A stretch of DNA of 39,835 nucleotides, from NCBI RefSeq assembly GCF_900104185.1, contig NZ_FNIZ01000031.1, forward strand, positions 1-39,835, given 5' to 3'. Numbering within the stretch: position 1 is the first letter of the stretch; every line of letters begins with the position of its first letter. Below are positions 1 through 6,885 of this stretch, one piece after another. A program made the position numbers and the translations under genes. Source of the stretch: Halobacillus aidingensis. GTDB taxonomy: Bacteria > Bacillota > Bacilli > Bacillales > Halobacillaceae. The notes beneath the pieces are model-generated. The model searched no databases. It was given only the letters and a program-made list of their open reading frames with translations, and was not told where the DNA came from.

Positions 1-94
1 CAAGTCTAAACTAAGGATGAGCCCGGTCCAATTCCGCAATAAGCATCAAGCAACAGCCTAATTACATAGTGTCCAATTTTATGGGGTCAGTACA
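1..94 (+). mobile_element. IS3-family insertion sequence, right end (partial)
   Basis: The window opens inside an insertion sequence. Positions 70-94 read TGTCCAATTTTATGGGG then TCAGTACA. The reverse complement begins TGTACTGACCCCATAAAA, a typical IS3-family (IS150-like) terminal inverted repeat ending in the TG/CA dinucleotide. The last codons of an OrfB-type transposase lie just inside it (2-61). Immediately after base 94 comes the apical loop of a structured repeat (TAGCTCGAGG), so the element appears to have inserted within that repeat. The left end is outside the window, so the target duplication cannot be checked. Confidence 0.75.
2..61 (+). CDS. IS3-family transposase OrfB, C-terminal 19 residues (5' partial)
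   Basis: Reading from base 2 gives KSKLRMSPVQFRNKHQATA and then TAA at 59-61. The KxKLxxMSPVQxR pattern is the standard C-terminus of IS3-family OrfB integrases (rve, DDE type), which cut and join the IS ends. Only the tail is present, without the catalytic residues. It sits 8 bp from the terminal inverted repeat, as expected for IS3 elements. Whether the full gene is intact cannot be judged from this window. Confidence 0.7.
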   Translation, partial: KSKLRMSPVQFRNKHQATA

Positions 95-236
95 TAGCTC
101 GAGGAGGCTTGCCGTCATCCCCGCAGGAAAGCGAGTAGCTTCTCAACCACCCCTGACGCTCAACTCAGCAACGAACCACGAAACCTCTCGAAATCAAGTC
201 TTAAACAATCCTGCCATATACTTTAATAACGAAGAA
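95..236 (-). repeat. Structured repeat arm (copy R1), truncated by the IS3-like element
   Basis: This is the 3' half of the arm seen complete at 6041-6244 and 7254-7426. It has CTCGAGGAGGC, a degenerate outer stem, CTCGAAATCAAGTCTT and then the terminal block AATCCTGCCATATAC (about 217-231), which is shared with the end at 6230-6244. Its 5' half is missing because the IS begins at the apical hairpin (GAGC-loop-GCTC in other copies). The reading frame open across it is taken as non-coding. Confidence 0.75.
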
Positions 237-238
237 CA

Positions 239-270
239 CAAAAAAAGAGCGGGTGGCCCGCTCTTTTTTC
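239..270. terminator. Rho-independent terminator, probably bidirectional
   Basis: AAAAAAGAGCGGG, loop TGG, CCCGCTCTTTTTT: a perfect stem with A- and T-runs on both sides. It ends the minus-strand gene that stops at 269. Confidence 0.85.
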
Positions 271-469
271 AGTCATTTCTTATGATAAGATAAACAATTA
301 ACCCGACTAAGGGGAAGAATAATGTTGCGATAAGGACGACGAGGCTGTAGGCGGAACTTCTGCCTTTGCGGACAGAATCGCGATACGCCCATACACTCGT
401 AATAATATTTAATACTAACAACCCGACCCCGAAGATCAGGAAAGTGAGAAAAAAGATGCCGATTTCCAT
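269..469 (-). CDS. Small two-span membrane protein, unknown function
   Basis: 66 residues with two hydrophobic segments (about 3-27 and 41-63) joined by a short basic loop (YRDSVRKGRSS), so it is probably a hairpin in the cytoplasmic membrane. The start ATG at 467-469 follows GAGGAGG at about 475-481 with normal spacing. The stop abuts a strong terminator, so it is the last gene of its transcript. The arrangement resembles small PLDc_N-like or phospholipase-leader membrane proteins, but no diagnostic motif is present. Function not recognised. Confidence 0.7.
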   Translation of the reverse strand: MEIGIFFLTFLIFGVGLLVLNIITSVWAYRDSVRKGRSSAYSLVVLIATLFFPLVGLIVYLIIRND

Positions 470-533
470 GATGTTCCTCCTCTACTCCCGTTTCTAACTT
501 ATTCTACGATCAAGAAAAGAGAAGGTTTCAAAA

Positions 534-941
534 TCAGGCTGCTTTTCTTTTGCTTCGTTTCGATAAGCGCGCGTAAAGTTTACGCATCCATGTTACGGTT
601 ACATACACTAACCCGAAGCTGCTGATCGCGAGCAGGCAGACCGACCAATAAGAAGCGGGCAGGGTTGAGGTCGTATCGGACATGGCGTAACGATCGACAA
701 GCTGAAGGAATACGAGGGCTAGAAGAGTGCTTGTCACGTAGCTTGACAGAGTCTTCCAATGATTCAGCATCATCCATTCGATGACCGGTTTGACGACCCA
801 CATGAGGGACAGCATGAACAGAAAGACGAGTGAGAATTGAACATACTCCCGCTCCAGACCGAAAACATCCAATAGATCGTGATCAAGCCAGCTAATGGTC
901 TCTTCTAAAAACGATGGATCGAACCAATCCATAATATTCAT
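534..941 (-). CDS. Hypothetical multi-span membrane protein
   Basis: 135 residues. A hydrophilic, acidic N-terminus (about 1-32, MDWFDPSFLEE) is followed by about three hydrophobic segments (36-52, 66-84, 100-118) and a strongly basic tail (KLYARLSKRSKRKAA) that should stay in the cytoplasm by the positive-inside rule. The ATG at 941 follows AAGGAG with a 9-nt spacer. It lies in the same direction as the neighbouring small membrane protein, about 65 bp upstream of it. No family recognised. Confidence 0.65.
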   Translation of the reverse strand: MNIMDWFDPSFLEETISWLDHDLLDVFGLEREYVQFSLVFLFMLSLMWVVKPVIEWMMLNHWKTLSSYVTSTLLALVFLQLVDRYAMSDTTSTLPASYWSVCLLAISSFGLVYVTVTWMRKLYARLSKRSKRKAA

Positions 942-1001
942 CTTCTACCGCTCCTTGTTCTTTTTTTTACCATTATGAACAAGGATAGAAAGAAATAAAC
1001 T

Positions 1002-1709
1002 TCAGCCCTCTAAAAGCTCTGGATGTTTGCTTTTCAACCACTTCAATCCTTCCCGGCGGCTCAAAGGACGAACCTCTTCCCGCTCGAGGTAATCTATAAC
1101 AGCGCGTGCATCGGTTTTGCTGTATTCGCGGAGCGCCCAGCCGATCGCTTTTTCAATAAAAAATTCTTTTTCGTGCTTGAGGCTATCAATCGTTTCGAAA
1201 AGAAGGAGTGCATCTGTCTTTTCTTTATATTTCAACTGATGGAGGACGCTCGAGCGTCGTACCCATAGGTGATCCGACTCTCTCCACTCCTCTGTAAAGG
1301 GGCGGAGCTTGTCTTCGTATCGGAAGAAATATCCGCCGCACAAAGTGGAAGCAATCATATCGACCGTGTCCCACCACGGTTTTGTCATAAGCAATTGCTT
1401 GTATGTATCAATACTGTGTTCTGGTGCTTTCTTGATCCCCTTTTCAAGAAAAGCGAGAGCTGCATAGTGACATTCCCTTTCCGGCTTTTCAAAAAGCAGA
1501 ACCGCTGCCTCCAAACGCTCCTCTTCCGTGATTTCTTTGTATTTTTTCAGCAATGGTGCGAGGATTTGTTTCCGCTCAGGGGCTTTAATTCCGAAAAATG
1601 GATAATGGTTCTTCATATAGTTCTCCATTGGAATTCGATTTTCTTCATTTCTATGTTCTTCAAACAATGTAGTTACGGCTTCACAAAATTCAGCAGCCTG
1701 GTTCATCAT
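1002..1709 (-). CDS. alkD: AlkD-type DNA alkylation repair glycosylase
   Basis: 235 residues, the usual length of the AlkC/AlkD family (HEAT-like repeats). These enzymes remove N3- and N7-alkylated purines without flipping the base. The catalytic pattern is visible: WWDTVD gives Trp113 and Asp117, equivalent to the Trp109/Asp113 pair of Bacillus cereus AlkD, and Trp191 in IGWALREY matches Trp187. Arg151/Arg152 in LWVRRSSV lie in the DNA-binding groove region. GGAGGAGAG precedes ATGATG, so the start could be the first or second Met. The upstream small membrane gene overlaps by 4 bp (ATGA), indicating translational coupling. Family assignment is secure; in vivo substrate is inferred. Confidence 0.93.
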   Translation of the reverse strand: MMNQAAEFCEAVTTLFEEHRNEENRIPMENYMKNHYPFFGIKAPERKQILAPLLKKYKEITEEERLEAAVLLFEKPERECHYAALAFLEKGIKKAPEHSIDTYKQLLMTKPWWDTVDMIASTLCGGYFFRYEDKLRPFTEEWRESDHLWVRRSSVLHQLKYKEKTDALLLFETIDSLKHEKEFFIEKAIGWALREYSKTDARAVIDYLEREEVRPLSRREGLKWLKSKHPELLEG

Positions 1710-1945
1710 CTCTCCTCCGTTTCTTTAAAAAAGCCCATCCCTATGATTGAGCAAAGGATGGATGCGTGCCAAATAAATGCAGCGCTCCCTAATTGAAGCG
1801 ACACCGCAGCTAAAGCCCTGGACTGTGGTTCATCTTCAGTGGAGCGTGGTTGCAGGGATTGAAGTGTCCAGCCAACGGATAGCGCAGAAAAGATAACATG
1901 GGCAAGCACCCAGCCAAAAGGGCGCTTGTCTTTCCTTCCCTTCAT
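1706..1945 (-). CDS. Small hydrophobic protein coupled to alkD
   Basis: 79 residues. Two hydrophobic stretches (about 10-27 and 47-71) are separated by a polar segment (QPRSTEDEPQSR), and the N-terminus is basic. The stop codon overlaps the alkD start (ATGA), so the two genes are probably co-transcribed. No convincing ribosome binding site precedes the ATG at 1945 and a stop codon lies in frame 15 bp upstream, so the start is the weak point. Function not recognised. Confidence 0.55.
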   Translation of the reverse strand: MKGRKDKRPFGWVLAHVIFSALSVGWTLQSLQPRSTEDEPQSRALAAVSLQLGSAAFIWHASILCSIIGMGFFKETEER

Positions 1946-2030
1946 CTGAGAAGGATGGTGCTAGTGGGGAGCAGTGTAACCACTGAAAGGCGGATCAGCA
2001 TCTCCCCTGCTTCCCCGTTCAAACCACAGA

Positions 2031-2888
2031 TCATCCACTCACTTGCAAAAACTTTTCCAGTCTAGAGGCATGAGCCTCAGCTTCTTCATATCCTTGAGCA
2101 TACAAGTCGTGCAGACGGTCACGGTTCCGTTCGATCCGGCTCACTTTCAAAGGTTTTAATGGACGGATGACGAACGCCTCTCCGTTTTGTTCCGCTTCCC
2201 TCACTTTTTGCAGCTGCTGATTATAACGAACGTGCCTTTCAAGTAAAGCTTTTGCAAAGAGCGGGAACTGCCTGTACTTTCGGTTGAAGTACCAGCCGCC
2301 CTTCATTCTGCCTTTGATGTATCCATCGTTTCGTGTAAGCACGACAACATGCTTTTTGTTTCCATCCCTTTTCGAAGCCTGCATCGGTATGGGGTCGGCA
2401 ATGCCGCCATCCATCAATTCACGTCCATCATACTGAATACTTGGGGCGACCATCGGCAACGAACTCGAGGCGCGTATGACTTTCAACAGACTCTCCCTGT
2501 CAGGGAAACGGTCATAAAAGACAGGTTCTCCTGTTTTCATATCAGTGGTTCCCACGACAAAACGTGTTTTTTGTTGAAGAAACGTGTCATAATCGAACGG
2601 AACAAGCTGGTTAGGAAGCTTATCAAATATGAAATCCATTCCAAACAATTGCCGTTTCGTAATCATCCGTTTGTACGATATGTATTCGGGATGCGCCCCG
2701 TACTCGACAATCACCTCATAGTTTCTCCCCCGCTGTCTCGCAACATAAGAGCTGCCATTACATGCCCCTGCAGATGCACCGACAACATAAGGGATGTGAA
2801 TCTCTTCATCAAGGAAAAAATCAAGCACGCCTGCTGTGTATGCGCCTCGCATCCCTCCGCCTTCAAGAACTAAACCGACATCATCCAT
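2031..2888 (-). CDS. Patatin-like phospholipase (YjjU/RssA-type serine hydrolase)
   Basis: 285 residues with the patatin signature. The oxyanion-hole glycine loop GGGMRG is at 10-15, the nucleophile elbow GASAG places Ser39, and the catalytic-dyad aspartate is Asp160 in LMDGG. There is no signal peptide, so it is probably a cytoplasmic acyl hydrolase acting on membrane lipids. The C-terminal third (after 200) is basic and helical, as in bacterial YjjU-type members. The ATG at 2888 follows AAGGAAGGGG. It appears monocistronic, with an FbpB-like gene and its terminator upstream. The physiological substrate cannot be told from sequence. Confidence 0.88.
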   Translation of the reverse strand: MDDVGLVLEGGGMRGAYTAGVLDFFLDEEIHIPYVVGASAGACNGSSYVARQRGRNYEVIVEYGAHPEYISYKRMITKRQLFGMDFIFDKLPNQLVPFDYDTFLQQKTRFVVGTTDMKTGEPVFYDRFPDRESLLKVIRASSSLPMVAPSIQYDGRELMDGGIADPIPMQASKRDGNKKHVVVLTRNDGYIKGRMKGGWYFNRKYRQFPLFAKALLERHVRYNQQLQKVREAEQNGEAFVIRPLKPLKVSRIERNRDRLHDLYAQGYEEAEAHASRLEKFLQVSG

Positions 2889-2956
2889 AGATCAAACCCC
2901 TTCCTTTTCACATTTGGTACCTATATCTATATTTTGCCATGTCCCATCGGAAAAGT

Positions 2957-2990
2957 AAAAAAGCAACCCAATCTATGCGGTTGCTTTTTG
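2957..2990 (-). terminator. Terminator of the FbpB-like gene
   Basis: AAAAAGCAACC, 10-nt loop, GGTTGCTTTTT. The T-run lies on the minus strand just after the stop at 3002. Confidence 0.8.
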
Positions 2991-3001
2991 GTGTGATATC
3001 A

Positions 3002-3151
3002 TCAGTTTACATAAGCATCGGAATCGTTTTTTCTTGTATGTTTTTCATCTATTTGACGTTCGATTTTTTCGATTGCTTCCTGATCGTTCAACAATTGTCG
3101 CTTGTTACGATCCACTAAGTCTTCAAAGGAAATTCGTTTATGGCTTCTCAT
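3002..3151 (-). CDS. FbpB-family small basic protein
   Basis: 49 residues, MRSHKRISFEDLVDRNKRQL and then a charged helix (LLNDQEAIEKIERQIDEKH). This matches the FbpB-type small basic proteins of Bacillaceae, which in B. subtilis are Fur-controlled and assist the FsrA sRNA in the iron-sparing response. AAAGGAG stands 7 nt before the ATG at 3151, and a terminator follows the stop. A weak Fur-box-like sequence (perfect half TGATAAT at 3210-3216, poor second half) lies upstream. It is divergent from patA with about 110 bp between them. The family call rests on the N-terminal motif and the size. Confidence 0.8.
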   Translation of the reverse strand: MRSHKRISFEDLVDRNKRQLLNDQEAIEKIERQIDEKHTRKNDSDAYVN

Positions 3152-3261
3152 TATACAACTCCTTTCATAGGCTTATTTTAAATTATAACAAAATTCAACA
3201 AATTTCACGTGATAATTGTTTGAACATTTTGTTAACTTTATGTAAAGAAGGAGAATACGCA

Positions 3262-4419
3262 TTGGAACACTTCATTAACCCAAAAGTGAAACAGATTGAA
3301 ATATCGGGCATCCGACGTTTTTTCAACATGGTCTCCCACTATGAAGACGTGATTTCATTGACCATTGGACAGCCTGATTTCCCAACACCTCTGCAAGTGA
3401 AAGAAGCAGGGATCCAGGCCATTAGAGATAATCAAACCAGTTACACCCATAATGCCGGGATGCTGCCCCTCAGAAAAGCGATCCAGCAGCACGTGAAACA
3501 ATCATACGGTCTCCATTATGAAGCGGAAGAAGAAATCATCGTCACGATCGGTGCTTCCCAGGCCCTTGATATTACCCTTCGAACTATCATCCAGCCCGGG
3601 GATGAAGTGCTGTTGCCAGGTCCCGTTTATCCAGGATATGAGCCGCTGATCCGCTTAGCTGGCGGCACCCCTGTGTTCATCGATACTAGTCAGGACGGAT
3701 TCAAGTTGACGGGAGAAATGATTAAAGAAAACATCACTCCGAAAACGAAGGCTGTTATTTTACCGTATCCTTCCAATCCAACGGGGGTTTCTTTGACGGA
3801 AGAAGAGCTGCGGGGGATTGCAGATGTAATTAAGGAGCATCAACTCTTCTTATTAGCCGATGAAATTTACAGTGAACTTGTATATGATCGTCCGCACACA
3901 TCGATTGCAAGCTTTCCCGATGTTCGCGACCAGGTGATCGTCATTAACGGTGTATCGAAATCCCATAGTATGACCGGCTGGAGGATCGGCTACCTGCTCG
4001 CCCCTTCCTGGCTGAGCCGTCACCTATTGAAAGTCCATCAATACAACGTGTCATGTGCGACTTCGATCAGCCAGCATGCAGCTCTTGAAGCTTTGACCAA
4101 CGGAAAAAAAGACGCCGAATCGATGCGTGATGCTTATAAAGAAAGAAGAGCGTTCGTCGTCAGACGCCTCAAGGAAATGAACATTCCATTTGCTGAGCCT
4201 AATGGGGCCTTTTACGTTTTCTTAAACTTTCCGTTGAATGGAAAGACAACGTTCGAGCGTGCCGTGCAGCTCGTCGAAGAAGCAGGAGTCGCACTCGTTC
4301 CAGGGGACGCCTTTTCAGAATATGGGAAAGGCTATATGCGCCTATCCTATGCCTACAGCATGGATACATTGGAAAAAGGACTCCAGCGCCTGCAGGACTT
4401 TATTTCAAAAGGAGATTAA
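3262..4419 (+). CDS. patA: Aminotransferase PatA (fold-type I, PLP-dependent)
   Basis: 385 residues, close in length and sequence to B. subtilis PatA, a broad aminotransferase linked to aromatic amino acids and N-acetyl-L,L-diaminopimelate in lysine synthesis. Class I/II landmarks are present: YPSNPTG (Asn172), LADEIYSEL (Asp200, Tyr203), PLP-lysine Lys233 in VSKSHSMTGWR, and a late Arg in YMRLSYA for substrate carboxylate binding. The open frame extends back to 3034, but that part is antisense to the FbpB-like gene. The conserved N-terminus (EHFINPKVKQIEISGIRRF) begins at TTG 3262, with AAGGAG 8 nt upstream. Soluble cytoplasmic enzyme, monocistronic, followed by a terminator. Confidence 0.92.
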   Translation: MEHFINPKVKQIEISGIRRFFNMVSHYEDVISLTIGQPDFPTPLQVKEAGIQAIRDNQTSYTHNAGMLPLRKAIQQHVKQSYGLHYEAEEEIIVTIGASQALDITLRTIIQPGDEVLLPGPVYPGYEPLIRLAGGTPVFIDTSQDGFKLTGEMIKENITPKTKAVILPYPSNPTGVSLTEEELRGIADVIKEHQLFLLADEIYSELVYDRPHTSIASFPDVRDQVIVINGVSKSHSMTGWRIGYLLAPSWLSRHLLKVHQYNVSCATSISQHAALEALTNGKKDAESMRDAYKERRAFVVRRLKEMNIPFAEPNGAFYVFLNFPLNGKTTFERAVQLVEEAGVALVPGDAFSEYGKGYMRLSYAYSMDTLEKGLQRLQDFISKGD

Positions 4420-4488
4420 CGTAGATATTCATGTACGGTGGGAAGTGACGCTCCCCTCCTGCCACAAAGCTTTTTGAAATCCAGACAT

Positions 4489-4526
4489 GAAAGAACTCAT
4501 GGATGCAGGTCCCATGAGTTCTTTTA
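4489..4526. terminator. Convergent terminator between patA and the Spo0E-like gene
   Basis: AAGAACTCATGG, 8-nt loop, CCATGAGTTCTTTT. It ends patA transcription. Its 3' T-run overlaps the stop codon of the converging Spo0E-like gene. Confidence 0.85.
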
Positions 4527-4691
4527 ATTCGGCTTATTTTTTTGCACTTCATTCAAAAGGGCATCAAGTTGTTGACTGAGTTTGACAGACTCCGGGCTTG
4601 ACAACCCTTTCTCAAACGCCACTTTCGTCATCTTTTTACGCAAGTACTCTAATTCAGCAATACGAGGATCTTTGTCGGCCACTTGCACCAT
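4524..4691 (-). CDS. Spo0E-like aspartyl-phosphate phosphatase
   Basis: 55 residues. The core LEYLRKKMTKVAFEKGLSSP, followed by ESVKLSQQLDALLN, carries the SQxLD signature of the Spo0E family. These small helical-hairpin phosphatases dephosphorylate Spo0A~P and so restrain sporulation; members such as YnzD and YisI have the same size. GGAGG lies 6-8 nt before the ATG at 4691. It overlaps the convergent terminator at its 3' end and is read against patA. A Spo0A-box core (TTCGACA, i.e. TGTCGAA on the minus strand) lies at 4838-4844, about 150 bp upstream; it may be chance. Target response regulator is inferred. Confidence 0.85.
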   Translation of the reverse strand: MVQVADKDPRIAELEYLRKKMTKVAFEKGLSSPESVKLSQQLDALLNEVQKNKPN

Positions 4692-4930
4692 CGACTACCT
4701 CCTGACTTTTCTTCCCTATTATTGTACACCTTTTATCCCAAAATGAAAAGAATGTGTGTTCGCATCCATTCTTGCACGAAAAAAATTATCTCAATTTTCT
4801 ATACTTTTGTAAAGACTATCGGTAAAGGTTCTAAAATTTCGACAGAGGGTGATAAAATAAGATAAAGGCTGGAAAAGAGTTTACAATTTCGTAAAAGCCT
4901 TTCCCCGCACCTTTTCTTTCCGTAACGATG

Positions 4931-4939
4931 TGGTAAAAT
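4931..4939 (+). promoter_or_regulatory. Extended -10 promoter for signal peptidase I
   Basis: TGGTAAAAT is an extended -10 element (TGn-TAAAAT). It would place the transcript start near 4946 and give a leader of about 30 nt. No good -35 element is seen at the right distance. Confidence 0.45.
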
Positions 4940-4976
4940 TAAGGATGAGATATTCTATGTTCATCTAGAAAGGAAG

Positions 4977-5504
4977 ATGAGTTTGTCTGAGCAATCTAAA
5001 AAAGAATGGTTGGAATGGTTGAAAGCCATTGCTGTCGCCATTACACTCGCATTTATATTACGAACATTTTTCTTCGCCACATCGATTGTTGAAGGGGCAA
5101 GTATGGACCCGACACTCAAAAACGGGGAACGCGTCATGTTCAATAAGATCATATATTATGTAGATGAACCCGAACGCGGGGATATCGTCATCATTGAGAG
5201 ACCAGTAAAAAGTTATGTTAAACGAGTCATCGGCCAGCCGGGAGATACGGTGGAGATCCGTGATCATGAACTGTATGTAAACGGTGAAGAGCAGACGCAG
5301 GAATACTTGACGGAAGAGGCAGCGTCCTCGACTAGAGATTTTGGACCAATCGAAGTTCCAAAAGGAAAGTATTTCGTCATGGGAGACAACCGTTCCATAA
5401 GTAAGGACAGCCGGAATGGACTTGGCTTTGTCGAAGAAGAAGAAATCATCGGACGTACGGAGTTGATCATTTATCCATTCAATGAATGGGGCTTAACGAA
5501 ATAA
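4977..5504 (+). CDS. Type I signal peptidase (SipS/SipT-like)
   Basis: 175 residues, the normal size for Bacillus Sip proteins. A short cytoplasmic N-terminus is followed by one membrane anchor (about 15-34) and an extracytoplasmic catalytic domain. Nucleophile Ser42 lies in EGASMDPTL and general base Lys82 in SYVKRVIG. Box E (GDNRSISKDSRNGLG) is intact. It cleaves signal peptides of secreted proteins. AAGGAAG sits directly against the ATG at 4977 (about 3 nt), whereas the in-frame TTG at 4983 is 8 nt away, so TTG may be the true start (173 residues). Monocistronic, with its own terminator. Confidence 0.95.
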   Translation: MSLSEQSKKEWLEWLKAIAVAITLAFILRTFFFATSIVEGASMDPTLKNGERVMFNKIIYYVDEPERGDIVIIERPVKSYVKRVIGQPGDTVEIRDHELYVNGEEQTQEYLTEEAASSTRDFGPIEVPKGKYFVMGDNRSISKDSRNGLGFVEEEEIIGRTELIIYPFNEWGLTK

Positions 5505-5510
5505 ACACAC

Positions 5511-5544
5511 AAACGACCCTCCAGTCATCCGGCGGGTCGTTTTA
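5511..5544 (+). terminator. Terminator of signal peptidase I
   Basis: AAACGACCC, 14-nt loop, GGGTCGTTTT, directly after the stop codon at 5504. Confidence 0.8.
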
Positions 5545-5579
5545 TGTCCTCAGGTTTGTGAGCTAGAAAAGCTGTGCAT

Positions 5580-5729
5580 TCATTTAGTCGTGACTATTTT
5601 TTCTGGCAGCTGATGTAACGTTTCAATCAGTTGATCCAGCTTCCCTTCCACACGGTGTAACAAGTAAAACGTCACCGCCACAGGGAAACCAACATCCGCT
5701 AATATTGAAATCCATGCATCAATCCCCAT
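5580..5729 (-). CDS. yvrJ: YvrJ-family small membrane protein
   Basis: 49 residues, one membrane span (about 8-25) with the family motif VGFPVAVTFYLLHRVEGKLD followed by a short cytoplasmic helix. YvrJ proteins are common in Bacillaceae and have no established function. The start ATG at 5729 follows GAGGTG with a 7-nt spacer. A second ATG 5 bp upstream is out of frame. The DUF2922 and DUF1659 genes, which often accompany YvrJ, lie upstream on the same strand. Here they are separated from it by a 480-bp repeat unit and a terminator. Confidence 0.85.
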   Translation of the reverse strand: MGIDAWISILADVGFPVAVTFYLLHRVEGKLDQLIETLHQLPEKIVTTK

Positions 5730-5760
5730 TCCATTCACCTCTCCCCTGAATTATGTTTAA

Positions 5761-6244
5761 GCTGCCGATTGTGAAAGACTCAGTTTCGAGACGTTTGTGT
5801 GAGCGGTTCGGGGCTCTGGGGGATGACTCGCTTTCCGTGGGAGCGCGGTGAGCCTCCTCGGACTGCCGTCCTACGGGGTCTCACCAAGCACTCTTTTCCC
5901 ACAGGAGTCTCCCCATCCCCCGTCGCCCCTTGCCATAAGAGGTTCTCGAAACTATCTTAGAGTAACAGGAGCTTTTATGGTTAAGAATCCTATATCGACG
6001 CGGTTTAAGCAGAACTTTACAACAGAACTAGGCAGGGTACTATAAGATCGGTTTCGAGAATTTCATATGGCAGAGGGGCGGAGGGAAACGGTGAGACTCC
6101 TGTGGGAAGTGCGTGGTAGATGAGACCCCGCAGAGCGTTAGCTCGAGGAGGCTCATCACTCGCCCACGGAAAGCGAACCTTTTCCCGGAGCCCCTAAACT
6201 CCCACAAAAGTCTCGAAATCAAGTCTTACACAATCCTGCCATAT
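5761..6244. repeat. Composite structured repeat unit R2 (inverted pair of arms)
   Basis: A forward arm (about 5771-5952) and a reverse arm (about 6045-6229) are separated by about 90 bp. The unit is bounded by GAAAGACTCAGTTTCGAGA at the left and TCTCGAAATCAAGTCTTA at the right. Forward-arm stems: GGGGGATG 5818-5825 with CATCCCCC 5914-5921; GTGGGA 5837-5842 with TCCCAC 5897-5902; GTGAG 5848-5852 with CTCAC 5880-5884; GGAC 5860-5863 with GTCC 5868-5871. The reverse arm has the same plan with different bases (GATGAG/CTCATC, AGC/GCT). The spacer resembles that of the copy at 39116-39240. The open frames in it are not genes. Confidence 0.85.
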
Positions 6245-6271
6245 ACATGATTAATAATGATTGGTTTTGCT

Positions 6272-6308
6272 AAAAAGAGCCGCTAATGATGGTTAGCGGC
6301 TCTTTCGT
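6272..6308 (-). terminator. Terminator of the DUF1659-DUF2922 pair
   Basis: AAAAAGAGCCGCTAA, loop TGATGG, TTAGCGGCTCTTT, just after the stop at 6312. The minus-strand T-run is strong. Confidence 0.85.
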
Positions 6309-6311
6309 TTT

Positions 6312-6524
6312 TTAGAATGAGATCTCAAAGACGTTGCGTTCGACAATACGGGCTTCTTTCTTCTCAACAAGGTCTCCCCCGTTGGAATAGAAGCAGCCTT
6401 GGGTCAAAATGGCATCCATTGCTGCATTGACCTGTGCAGGATCGACAGGTTCTACCGGGTCGTCCAGACTGATGGTGACTGTTTTTCCTTCTTCATTCAA
6501 GAACTTAAGCTCTAGCTTTTTCAT
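6312..6524 (-). CDS. DUF2922-family small protein
   Basis: 70 residues. The motifs KKLELKFLNEEGKTVTISLD, PVDPAQVNAAMDAI and GGDLVEKKEARIVERN are those of DUF2922, a Bacillaceae family of unknown function predicted as a small beta-rich soluble protein. The start follows AAAAGGAGGAG. It lies about 20 bp downstream of the DUF1659 gene in the same direction and is followed by a terminator, so the two form a short operon. YvrJ, the usual third partner, is 580 bp further on beyond a repeat unit. No catalytic residues known. Confidence 0.88.
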   Translation of the reverse strand: MKKLELKFLNEEGKTVTISLDDPVEPVDPAQVNAAMDAILTQGCFYSNGGDLVEKKEARIVERNVFEISF

Positions 6525-6544
6525 GTATTCTCCTCCTTTTCAAA

Positions 6545-6769
6545 TTAAGATTCAGTCAAAACTGAGCGGTCATCACGGGCGATATCGACAAGAATGTGCT
6601 GCTGCAATGGGGATAGAGCGACAGATACTTCATGCAATTGTTCATCTGTAGCATCTGTTTTAATGTTGTTGAATGATTTACGTTTCAGAATCATGTTTCC
6701 GTCTTCATCAGTTCCTGTTGAAAAGACTAGCTGTAAGCGACTGTCTACCTTCAAAGTATTTACGGCCAT
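6545..6769 (-). CDS. DUF1659-family small protein
   Basis: 74 residues starting MAVNTLKVDSRLQLVF, with a central FNNIKTDATDEQLHEVSVAL and a polar C-terminus, as in DUF1659 proteins. Unknown function, probably soluble. The frame opens earlier at GTG 6778, but that codon overlaps the ribosome binding site (AGGAGGTG). ATG 6769 has correct spacing and matches the usual MAV start of the family. First gene of the pair with DUF2922. Confidence 0.85.
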   Translation of the reverse strand: MAVNTLKVDSRLQLVFSTGTDEDGNMILKRKSFNNIKTDATDEQLHEVSVALSPLQQHILVDIARDDRSVLTES

Positions 6770-6885
6770 CTGCTTCACCTCCTCTCACTTCTATAATCGA
6801 AGGAGATAAAGAAAAAGTGTCGCTGGTACTTTTTTTATTTTTCAGGACCCTATTAAATGTTGCCGATAAAAATACTTATTAAGGA

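Noticed and set aside
3034-3261. N-terminal extension of PatA
   Set aside because: It is antisense to the FbpB-like gene. The family start with AAGGAG is at TTG 3262.
4683-4865. Plus-strand frame of 60 codons before signal peptidase I
   Set aside because: No ribosome binding site, partly antisense to the Spo0E-like gene start, and rich in rare codons; read as intergenic.
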